A stretch of 64,000 nucleotides of DNA from the NCBI GenBank assembly GCA_045616445.1, contig JAZLGR010000003.1:198286-262285 (forward strand). The letters run 5' to 3'. Positions 43,718 to 50,929 of the stretch are shown one piece after another. The DNA comes from Fimousia sp045616445 (GTDB lineage Bacteria > Bacillota > Clostridia > Lachnospirales > Lachnospiraceae). The notes under the pieces were generated by a model. It saw only the letters and a list, made by a program, of their open reading frames with translations. It was not told the origin of the DNA and ran no database searches. The number at the start of each line of letters is the position of its first letter. The stretch's first letter is position 1. The translations under genes were made by a program, and so were the position numbers.

Positions 43718-44314
43718 ATGAAGACAAATCCAGTTGAACGTTTGGTTAACGGTATTTTAAAAGAAAATCCTACCTTCGTTCTGATGCTTGGTATGTGTCC
43801 AACACTTGCCGTAACAACATCAGCTACCAACGGAGCAGGTATGGGTCTTACAACAACAGCGGTTTTAATGTTCTCTAACATGATTATTTCTATTCTTAGA
43901 AACTTCATTCCAGACCGCGTTCGTATCCCAGGTTACATCGTAGTTATCGCATCCTTAGTAACATTAGTACAGTTCTCCTTACAGGCTTACTTACCAGCGT
44001 TAAATGATGCGTTAGGTTTATACATCCCATTAATCGTAGTTAACTGTATCATCTTAGGTCGTGCAGAATCCTTCGCTTCCAAGAATGGTCCAATCATCTC
44101 CTTCTTCGATGGTGTTGGTATGGGTCTCGGATTTACAGTAGCTTTAACAATTTTAGGTGGTTTCCGTGAATTACTCGGTGCAGGAACATTATTTGGTATG
44201 ACTGTAATGCCAGCAGCATTCCAGCCAATCTCCATCTTCATCTTAGCACCAGGTGCCTTCTTCGTTCTTTCCTGCTTAGTAGCAATTCAGAACAAGATCA
44301 AAAACCGCAAATAA
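43718..44314 (+). CDS. rnfE: Rnf complex subunit E
   Basis: A 198-residue integral membrane subunit with six helices, paralogous to RnfA. The family pattern ENPTFVLMLGMCPTLAVTTSA near the N-terminus contains the Cys thought to help hold the intramembrane 2Fe-2S cluster shared with RnfA. Later VVNCIILGRAESFASKN matches. It starts 2 bp after the rnfG stop with GGAGG upstream. Confidence 0.96.
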   Translation: MKTNPVERLVNGILKENPTFVLMLGMCPTLAVTTSATNGAGMGLTTTAVLMFSNMIISILRNFIPDRVRIPGYIVVIASLVTLVQFSLQAYLPALNDALGLYIPLIVVNCIILGRAESFASKNGPIISFFDGVGMGLGFTVALTILGGFRELLGAGTLFGMTVMPAAFQPISIFILAPGAFFVLSCLVAIQNKIKNRK

Positions 44315-44336
44315 GACTAATTAGGAGGAATTTAAA

Positions 44337-44915
44337 ATGATTGGAAATTTAATAGTAATTATGATTAGCTCCGCCCTGGTTAGTAACGTAGTTTTATCCC
44401 AGTTCTTAGGTTTATGTCCATTCCTTGGTGTATCTAAGAAGGTTGAAACTGCTGCAGGTATGGGCGCTGCCGTAATCTTCGTTATCACAATTGCATCTTT
44501 AGTTGCAAGTTTAATTTACAAATTCGTGTTAAGTCCACTTGACTTAGCTTACTTACAGACAATCGTATTCATCTTAGTTATCGCAGCTTTAGTACAGTTC
44601 GTAGAAATGTTCTTAAAGAAATCTATGCCTGCATTATATGAATCTCTTGGAGTTTTCCTTCCACTGATCACAACAAACTGTGCAGTATTAGGTGTTGCTT
44701 TAAATAACGTACAGTATGGATATGGTATCATTGAATCCGTTGTCAATGGTTTCGCTACAGCAGTTGGTTTTACAATCTCCATCGTAATCCTTGCTGGTAT
44801 CCGTGAAAACCTTGAATTCAACGACATCCCAGAATCTTTCCAGGGAATGCCAATTGTACTTGTTTCTGCAGGTCTTATGGCAATCGCATTCTTCGGATTC
44901 TCTGGTGTAATTTAA
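44337..44915 (+). CDS. rnfA: Rnf complex subunit A
   Basis: A 192-residue integral membrane subunit with six helices, paralogue of RnfE in inverted topology. NVVLSQFLGLCPFLGVSKK holds the first cluster-region Cys and LITTNCAVLGVALNN the second. AGGAGG lies 9 nt before the ATG. It lies 22 bp after rnfE and 15 bp before rnfB. Confidence 0.96.
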   Translation: MIGNLIVIMISSALVSNVVLSQFLGLCPFLGVSKKVETAAGMGAAVIFVITIASLVASLIYKFVLSPLDLAYLQTIVFILVIAALVQFVEMFLKKSMPALYESLGVFLPLITTNCAVLGVALNNVQYGYGIIESVVNGFATAVGFTISIVILAGIRENLEFNDIPESFQGMPIVLVSAGLMAIAFFGFSGVI

Positions 44916-44930
44916 GGAGGGAATGAGAAG

Positions 44931-45785
44931 ATGAATATTACAGCAATTATCTTAGCCGGCGCCGTAGTTGGTGTCGTAGGTTTACTCATTGCCGTTCTTC
45001 TTGGTGTTGCTTCCGAAGCATTCAAGGTTCCAGTAGATGAAAAGGCAGTAGCAGTAAGAGAAGCACTTCCAGGTAACAACTGTGGTGGTTGTGGTTACGC
45101 TGGTTGTGATGGTTTAGCAGCAGCAATCGCTAAGGGAGAAGCTCCAGTTAACGCTTGTCCAGTTGGTGGTGCAGCAGCTGCAGCAGAAATCTCTTCTATC
45201 ATGGGTGTAGAAGCAGGCGAATCTGTGAAGATGGTAGCTTTCGTTAAATGTGCAGGTACATGCGACAAAGCAAAAGACAAATATGAATATGTTGGTACTC
45301 CTGACTGTGTAGCAGCAGCTACAATCCCAGGTGGCGGTGCAAAAGCATGTTCTTTCGGTTGTACAGGTCTTGGTACTTGTGTAAAAGCTTGTCAGTTCGA
45401 CGCAATCCACGTTGTTGATGGTGTTGCAGTTGTTGACAAAGAAAAGTGTGTAGCTTGTGGTAAGTGTGCTTCCATGTGTCCAAAGGGCATGATTGAGATG
45501 GTACCATACGATGCAAAAGTATTAGTACAGTGTAACTCCCACGACATGGGTAAAAACGTAAAAGCTGTATGTGATGCAGGTTGTATCGGCTGCCAGTTAT
45601 GTAAGAAGACATGTAAGTTCGAAGCAATCGAAATCGATCGTTTCTTAGCTCACATTGACTACAGCAAGTGTAAAAACTGTACTGCATGTGCTATGAAGTG
45701 TCCAACAGGTATTATCCAGACACCTAAAAAGCCAGCAGGCGTAAAATATGAAAAACCAGCTCCAAAGAAAGCAGCTGAAAAATAG
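44931..45785 (+). CDS. rnfB: Rnf complex subunit B (ferredoxin-type)
   Basis: A 284-residue ferredoxin-oxidising subunit. After one N-terminal membrane helix it has the NCGGCGYAGCDGLAAAIAKG cluster domain, then several 4Fe-4S motifs: CVACGKCASMCP, CIGCQLCKKTC and CKNCTACAMKCP, with an additional CSFGCTGLGTCVKAC. The C-terminus is a Lys/Pro/Ala-rich tail. It accepts electrons from reduced ferredoxin and passes them through the Rnf complex to NAD+. A strong terminator follows 15 bp after the stop. Confidence 0.96.
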   Translation: MNITAIILAGAVVGVVGLLIAVLLGVASEAFKVPVDEKAVAVREALPGNNCGGCGYAGCDGLAAAIAKGEAPVNACPVGGAAAAAEISSIMGVEAGESVKMVAFVKCAGTCDKAKDKYEYVGTPDCVAAATIPGGGAKACSFGCTGLGTCVKACQFDAIHVVDGVAVVDKEKCVACGKCASMCPKGMIEMVPYDAKVLVQCNSHDMGKNVKAVCDAGCIGCQLCKKTCKFEAIEIDRFLAHIDYSKCKNCTACAMKCPTGIIQTPKKPAGVKYEKPAPKKAAEK

Positions 45786-45800
45786 TTTTTTGTAAAAGGT

Positions 45801-45831
45801 GGGCCGTCACGTTGTGGCGGCCCTTTTTTGT
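45801..45831 (+). terminator. Rho-independent terminator of the rnf operon
   Basis: GGGCCGTCAC and GTGGCGGCCC pair around a GTT loop (one mismatch), followed by TTTTTTG. Confidence 0.9.
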
Positions 45832-45840
45832 GGACTTGAG

Positions 45841-45970
45841 GCGTTGTTGGAAGACGATTTGGCGTGTAATGTGGCGAGGAAGTTGTTCTTTTGCGTGTAG
45901 TGGCGCGAAGAAGTTGCTCTTTTAGCGTGTTGTGGCGCGGAAATTGTTCTTTTAGCGTGTTGTGGCGCGG
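45841..45970. repeat. GC-rich ~31 bp tandem repeat flanking array 2
   Basis: After GCGTTGTTG (45841-45849), four units beginning GCGTGT start at 45862, 45893, 45925 and 45955 (spacing 31, 32, 30). The unit consensus is GCGTGTTGTGGCGCGG, then AAATTGTTCTTTTA. The last unit runs into the first hairpin of array 2. The minus strand of 31969-32082 begins and ends in the same way. Confidence 0.88.
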
Positions 45971-45972
45971 CG

Positions 45973-46266
45973 AGGGATGGGAAAACTGGGATTATAAGAA
46001 AACCATTCCCCTTACAAAGCTGTTACGTGGCGATTTGGTGGGAGGGAAATTGAAAATTTAAGAAAACCATTCCCCTTACAAAGCTGTTACGTGGCGATTT
46101 GATGGGAGGAAAATTGAAAATTTGAGAAAACCATTCCCCTCTCACGGATGTTACGTGGTGAACAAGGGAATGGAAATGGAAAATATTGAAGAATCCCATC
46201 CCCAATTTCCGTTTTCAGCGATTTTAAGGGGATGGGAAAGCAAGAATATATGAATATCCATTCCCT
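45973..46266. repeat. Periodic hairpin array 2 (five inverted half-site pairs)
   Basis: Five imperfect palindromes start at 45973, 46037, 46101, 46165 and 46227 (64, 64, 64 and 62 bp apart). Each is about 38 nt: GGGATGGG, GTGGGAGGG, GATGGGAGG, GGGAATGG or GGGATGGG on the left, and CCATTCCCC or CCCATCCCC on the right. Units 2 and 3 are nearly identical, and their linkers share TTACAAAGCTGTTACGTGGC, so part of the array grew by tandem duplication. No coding potential is credible. It is the inverted relative of array 1. Confidence 0.88.
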
Positions 46267-46467
46267 GCTATCGCTGACACGAAAGAGTAGACACGCATTC
46301 CACTCTATGAAAAAGCAAGCATTATGAAGAATGGAAGTAGTAGACACGCATTTCACTCCTTGGAAGACGCAAAAAAGAAAAGAAAATCATAGTAGACATG
46401 ATTTTCCTTCCTTTAGTTCTTTAATTATTCAATTGCAAGCATGCATAAAAGCATAACCCAAAATACA
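46267..46467. other. Flank of array 2 with a 20 bp direct repeat
   Basis: AGTAGACACGCATTCCACTC (46286-46305) recurs with one mismatch at 46338-46357, 52 bp away, and a third partial copy, AGTAGACATGATTTTCC, is at 46391-46407. I see no gene here. It is the 3' region of the convergent nuclease-like gene. Confidence 0.6.
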
Positions 46468-47274
46468 TCAAACCTTCACGAACATCTCACTAATCCAGTT
46501 ATTCACAGTCTTCGTGTCAAGCTGTGCCCCCAAAGATTCGAAGGTTACGATCATATTCTTCCCTGGAATCCAGCCATTGCGGTTGTATAAGTTGAGCTTT
46601 TCCACAGTTCTTCTGGCATATTCTGGATCTTCCATCCGTCCAAAGTGCTCCCAGATGATGATCTTACGGGTGCGCGGATGCATAATCGTGAAATCCGGAT
46701 AATATGTCTTTCCCATTAATGTGATGGGATATTCGTACTTATATGGGATATTCGAATAATAAAGCTTGTTGGCAATAAAACACTCAGATTTTACGCGCAC
46801 GAATTCTCCATTCTCTGTTTCATTGATGTCAGGGATAGGAATGTCAATGGTGGACGGATAAGGCTCACTTAGCCAGCGCTCAATATAGTCCTTTGTAGGT
46901 GTGACGTGTGGTGTGATGAGTGCCTGTCTGGCAGGATGAAGATTGTCATAGATCGATAAAAGACCATATGGCTGAAATTTTTCAAGAAATGTCCTGATCA
47001 GCTTTAGCTGATTCTGGCAAAAAATCAGTACTTTGCGGTTGTATGAGTTTTGTGCGATCAATGCTGCTTTTTTGTGTTCATTTTTCGGAATGTAATGTTT
47101 TTGGCCATCCACTATGTGATAGTATTTCGTTTTTTGTTTCGTGCAACAAATCTCCAAAGTGCCTTTTGGTGCGTTCATTGGTCGTTCCAATGTATGGATC
47201 ATGGTCGCGTATACATTCGCCAGATGCTGAAGATATGTAGTAAATTCTTTCGTAGATGCTCCCTCCTTAATCAT
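46468..47274 (-). CDS. Hypothetical protein with PD-(D/E)XK-nuclease-like C-terminus
   Basis: A 268-residue protein whose exact family I cannot name. The C-terminal half has the spacing of a PD-(D/E)XK fold: Glu164 in VKSECFIANKLY, Pro193-Asp194 in YYPDFTIMHP, and Glu209 in KIIIWEHFG, with His where Lys is usual. This resembles uncharacterised nuclease-like proteins recurrent in Clostridia. The N-terminal half is helical and basic (CCTKQKTKYYHIV, NEHKKAALIAQNSYNRK). Start ATG 47274 follows AGAGGGG. It lies beside hairpin array 2 and converges with it. A link is suggested but not shown. Confidence 0.55.
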   Translation of the reverse strand: MIKEGASTKEFTTYLQHLANVYATMIHTLERPMNAPKGTLEICCTKQKTKYYHIVDGQKHYIPKNEHKKAALIAQNSYNRKVLIFCQNQLKLIRTFLEKFQPYGLLSIYDNLHPARQALITPHVTPTKDYIERWLSEPYPSTIDIPIPDINETENGEFVRVKSECFIANKLYYSNIPYKYEYPITLMGKTYYPDFTIMHPRTRKIIIWEHFGRMEDPEYARRTVEKLNLYNRNGWIPGKNMIVTFESLGAQLDTKTVNNWISEMFVKV

Positions 47275-47448
47275 ACATCCCCTCTTTTAATGTATATCGC
47301 TAGTATAAATGGAAATATCTGACAAGTCAATATGAAAATAACAATTCCAACAGTTGAATTAATTCCGTCAGGCAAATAAATTCCTCACCAACGGTACAAT
47401 CTATGATATAATATCAATTAGGAGATTTTGATTGGAGGAACAGATAGC

Positions 47449-47901
47449 ATGAAATGTCCATATTGTGGAGATGAAAATTTAAAGGTAATCGATTCCAGAC
47501 CGGTGGAAGATAACAATTCCATCCGTCGCCGCCGCCAGTGCGTGGCTTGCGGGAAGCGTTTTACCACTTATGAGAAGATAGATACAGAGGCTGTGACCGT
47601 AATCAAGAAGGACAAGACCCGCCAGCTCTTTGATCGCAGCAAGATCGAGCACGGTATTATTCAGTCATGCCACAAGCTGCCGGTTTCCATGTCTCAGATT
47701 GAGCGTGCTGTTGATGAGATTGAAGCAAAAGTTTATGCCCTTGGAATGAGAGAAGTGCCAAGCTCCACCATCGGTGAGATTGTTATGGACAAGATGCGCG
47801 AGATTGACGAAGTTGCTTATGTTCGATTTGCCTGCATCTACCGCGAATTCCGTGACGTGAACGACTTTATCACAGAACTTGAACGCATGCTGAAGAAATA
47901 A
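47449..47901 (+). CDS. nrdR: Ribonucleotide reductase repressor NrdR
   Basis: A 150-residue NrdR with an N-terminal zinc ribbon (MKCPYCGDENLKVIDSRP and CVACGKRF) followed by an ATP-cone domain (VIKKDKTRQLFDRSKIEHGI). It senses dATP/ATP and represses ribonucleotide reductase genes. ATG 47449 has TTGGAGG upstream, and the frame from 47428 is an extension through that site. A TATAAT is at 47407-47412. comM lies 140 bp downstream behind its own -10 element. Confidence 0.95.
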   Translation: MKCPYCGDENLKVIDSRPVEDNNSIRRRRQCVACGKRFTTYEKIDTEAVTVIKKDKTRQLFDRSKIEHGIIQSCHKLPVSMSQIERAVDEIEAKVYALGMREVPSSTIGEIVMDKMREIDEVAYVRFACIYREFRDVNDFITELERMLKK

Positions 47902-48040
47902 GAAGTTGAATCCCAGAGAACCAGTGCAAATGTTTTGCTGCTGGTTCTTTTTTTTCTGTAAAACATATTTCTGTATTGTAAATATCTACCATATATGCTA
48001 TAATATCACCATAACTTCCTTGGAGAGGGAAGGAGCACAT

Positions 48041-49543
48041 ATGTATTATTCCGTGACAAGCGGTACCATTGGCGGCATGAAGGGTGCAATTGTGCACGTG
48101 GAGGTGGATGCCAGTAATGGAATGCCGTATTTTTCTATGGTCGGTTATCTTTCGCATGAGGTACGGGAAGCGAAGGAGCGCGTGATTGCAGCACTGCGCA
48201 CCGTTGGCTTTACGTTACCGCCGAAGAGAATCACCGTCAGCTTAAGCCCTGCCGATTTGAAGAAGGCAGGAGCATCATTTGATTTCCCAATTGCTATGGC
48301 AGTTCTGGGAAGCTTTCAGTTTATTGAAACCAAACAGTTAGACGATGCCTTTTTTGCAGGTGAACTGGGTCTCGAAGGATCTGTTCATGAAGCAAAAGGC
48401 TTATTACCTATGCTCTTAGAAGCAAAAAGATGTGGAATCAGGACCTGTTTTGTACCGAAGGAGAATGAAGCGGAGCTTCGTACGGTCACAGGTATGGATA
48501 TCTACCTGGTTGAGAGTTTGATGGACATGGTCGATTATTTAAAAGGCTCTGGTGTTCTGGAACGGCTCAATCATCAGGAGTATGATCCGGGTCCAAGACC
48601 AGAGTATCCTGATTTTGTCCATGTACGTGGGCAGAGTATTGCCAAGAGGGCATTGGAGATTGCAGCGGCAGGAAGACACAATATCCTGTTAATCGGCCAG
48701 GCAGGATGTGGGAAATCCATGCTGGCAAACTGCATTAAGAGTATTCTGCCACCACTTTCTGAGTAAGAAAGTCAGGAAGTGGCAGCGATTTACAGCGCCC
48801 GCGGGGAGAAATTAGAGAATCCATGTTATGCACCGTTTCGAGCACTGCATCACACGATTTCCTATTCTGCATTTCTTGGAGGAGGCAGCAATTTGACGCC
48901 TGGAGAGATTACGATGGCTCATAATGGAGTACTTCTGATGGATGAGATGCCGGAATTTCGCAGAAACTGTCTGGAGGGACTGCGGGAACCCTTGGAGAAT
49001 CGCATGATCAGCATTAGCAGAACCAGTGGTAACTTTGAATTTCCGGCGGATGCCATGATTATTGCAACAGCCAATCCCTGTCCGTGCGGGAATTATCCTG
49101 ACATGAATCGCTGTACCTGTACTCAGGTTATGCGCAGCCGCTATATGAATCGATTGACCAGACCACTGTTAGAACGCTTTGATCTGATCATTCCCATGGT
49201 GAAAGTGGAGGAGAAGGATTTTCATGATCAGGGTGAAGAATCCGCAGTGATTCGTAAACGTATTATATATGGAAGAAACAGACAAAAAGAACGGTTTGAC
49301 GGGCGTAGTGCGCCCTTTAACAGCCAAATTTCGCCGGAAGATGTGGAGGCTTGTTGTCAGATGGACGAGGAGACAAGAACATTTGCCCTGCAGATGATGA
49401 TGCGATATGAGAAGTCCATGCGGGAGTACCACCATATGCTGAAGGTTGCAAGAACGATTGCTGATTTAGATGGAAAAGAGCGGGTGGAAGTGGCCCATGT
49501 TTTAGAGGCGACAAGACTCTATAATACAACAATGATCGGTTAG
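48041..49543 (+). pseudogene. comM: Mg-chelatase-like ATPase ComM/YifB, interrupted by an in-frame stop
   Basis: The full gene would encode 500 residues. The N-terminal ~190 residues form the LonB/ChlI-associated domain (VTSGTIGGMKGAIVHVEVDASNGMP), and an AAA+ core follows with Walker A GQAGCGKSMLAN, then after the stop HNGVLLMDEMPEF as Walker B and the zinc-like CPCGNYPDMNRCTC. TAA at 48764-48766 interrupts codon 242 in PPLSE-stop-ESQEVAAIYSARG. The frame is the same on both sides, so it is a single nonsense change, not a frameshift. ComM promotes branch migration during natural transformation. dprA follows directly. Confidence 0.88.
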
Positions 49544-49553
49544 GGGGAGTAAG

Positions 49554-50726
49554 ATGGGAGATGTATATCATACACACAGTATACAAAATTCAGAGAAAGT
49601 GGAAGAAGACAGACTGTATAATCATTGGTTTGCCTTTCGAGCAGCGCTTACGAAAGCGACCAAGAATCAGCTGATTCTTCAGATGGGGTTTACACCAAAG
49701 GAGATTTTTGACTTTAGTGAAGTGGAAGCGAACGAATATATCAAGGAAGACCGTGTGGAAGCATTCTTAAATAGCAGAAGTTTAGAGGAGACGAAGAAAG
49801 ATCTTGACTGGGTGGACCGTAATGGACAGCTGCAGGATATCAGAACTGTCTATTATTTTGATAAAGACTATCCGCGAAGACTTCGGGATATTCCGGATCC
49901 GCCCTTTGGACTTTATGTGAAGGGAGAGCTTCCGGATGACGATCTGCCGGCTATTGCCATGGTTGGAGCAAGAGATGCGTCACCGTATGGGCTTGAGGCA
50001 GCGGAACATTTTGCAAAGGAGTTAGCAGACTGCGGAGTACAGATTATATCGGGGATGGCCAGGGGGATTGATGCCCAGAGCCACCTTGCAGCATTAAAAA
50101 GTCAGATTGGAACCACATATGCAGTGCTTGGAAGCGGTATTGACGTGGTCTATCCGAAGAGCAACAGGTATTTATATGACCGTATGGCAGAGCGTGGCGG
50201 AGTCATCAGCGAATTCCTTCCGGGGACGCAGCCGCTGAGTCTGAATTTTCCTCTCCGTAACCGTATCATCAGTGGGCTTTCCGATGGGGTGTTCATTATC
50301 GAGGCGCGGAAGAAGAGCGGAACCATGATTACAGCAGATCAGGCCGGGGAGCAGGGAAGGGACGTATTCTGTCTTCCGGGCAGATATTATGATGGGCTAA
50401 GCTTTGGCTGCATGGATCTGATTGGTCATGGGGCGAAGCTTGTCTATACGGCGAAGCAGATTTTTGATGAGATCCATGGCGGGGAGCAGCTTTGCCTGTC
50501 TTTAGCGCGTATGGGTGGAAGCAGTGCCAAAGCAATCTCTTCCGGAAATCCCAACTCGCCGGAGGCGAAGATTCTGAAGGTGATGTCGAAAGAGCCAAGG
50601 ACTGCGGAGTGGCTGATCAAACAGACGGGGCTGGGTGCGACGGATGTGCTGACAGCTCTGACCATGTTAGAAATGGAGCGCATAGTATATACCAGAGATG
50701 GCATCCACTATATGCGCAGAACTTAA
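49554..50726 (+). CDS. dprA: DNA-processing protein DprA
   Basis: A 390-residue DprA/Smf, which loads RecA on incoming single-stranded DNA. The Rossmann-like core has IAMVGARDASPYGLEAAEHFAKEL, the GMARGIDAQSH motif, GSGIDVVYPKSNRYLY and EFLPGTQPLSLNFPLRNRIISGLSDGVFIIEARKKSG, all family hallmarks. The C-terminus carries a winged-helix region (KVMSKEPRTAEWLIKQTGL). It starts 10 bp after the comM reading frame, with GGGGGAG upstream, forming a comM-dprA-topA neighbourhood typical of Firmicutes. Confidence 0.94.
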   Translation: MGDVYHTHSIQNSEKVEEDRLYNHWFAFRAALTKATKNQLILQMGFTPKEIFDFSEVEANEYIKEDRVEAFLNSRSLEETKKDLDWVDRNGQLQDIRTVYYFDKDYPRRLRDIPDPPFGLYVKGELPDDDLPAIAMVGARDASPYGLEAAEHFAKELADCGVQIISGMARGIDAQSHLAALKSQIGTTYAVLGSGIDVVYPKSNRYLYDRMAERGGVISEFLPGTQPLSLNFPLRNRIISGLSDGVFIIEARKKSGTMITADQAGEQGRDVFCLPGRYYDGLSFGCMDLIGHGAKLVYTAKQIFDEIHGGEQLCLSLARMGGSSAKAISSGNPNSPEAKILKVMSKEPRTAEWLIKQTGLGATDVLTALTMLEMERIVYTRDGIHYMRRT

Positions 50727-50732
50727 GAAAAT

Positions 50733-50747
50733 TACGAAAATTTCGTA
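50733..50747. promoter_or_regulatory. 15 bp palindrome after dprA
   Basis: TACGAAAATTTCGTA is a perfect inverted repeat within an A-rich tract between dprA and topA. Its role is unknown, and it lacks a U-tract to act as a terminator. Confidence 0.35.
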
Positions 50748-50869
50748 AATTGACGAAAAATATCGAAAAATCGGGGAAAACCATGAAAAATCAAAGAAAA
50801 AATCATGAAAAAACGGCATTTACAGTTATAAAATTTGTATAAAAATTGACTATTCGCAAAAATTAGTAC

Positions 50870-50898
50870 TTGATTAATCCAAAAACTTGTTGTATGAT
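50870..50898 (+). promoter_or_regulatory. topA promoter
   Basis: TTGATT (50870-50875), a 17 bp spacer, then TATGAT (50893-50898), with GAAAGGAG and the ATG at 50930 downstream. Confidence 0.55.
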
Positions 50899-50929
50899 TT
50901 TGCATGTTTAAGAAAGGAGTGCATTTGGC

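Noticed and set aside
31237..45970. Invertible segment bounded by the two inverted islands
   Set aside because: The islands are related but too diverged for efficient homologous recombination, there is no invertase gene, and the enclosed genes are essential housekeeping genes. Orientation switching is not supported.
45973..46266. Possible CRISPR array
   Set aside because: Linkers between units 1-3 are nearly identical and repeats vary more than linkers, the reverse of CRISPR structure.
46023..46356. Minus-strand open frames of 60 and 89 codons
   Set aside because: They run through the tandem hairpin repeats; their similarity to one another only reflects the DNA repeat, and they lack ribosome binding sites.
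47906..48040. N-terminal extension of comM from 47906
   Set aside because: It would include a hydrophobic, Phe/Cys-rich stretch absent from the family, and a -10 element and GGAAGGAG site lie immediately before ATG 48041.
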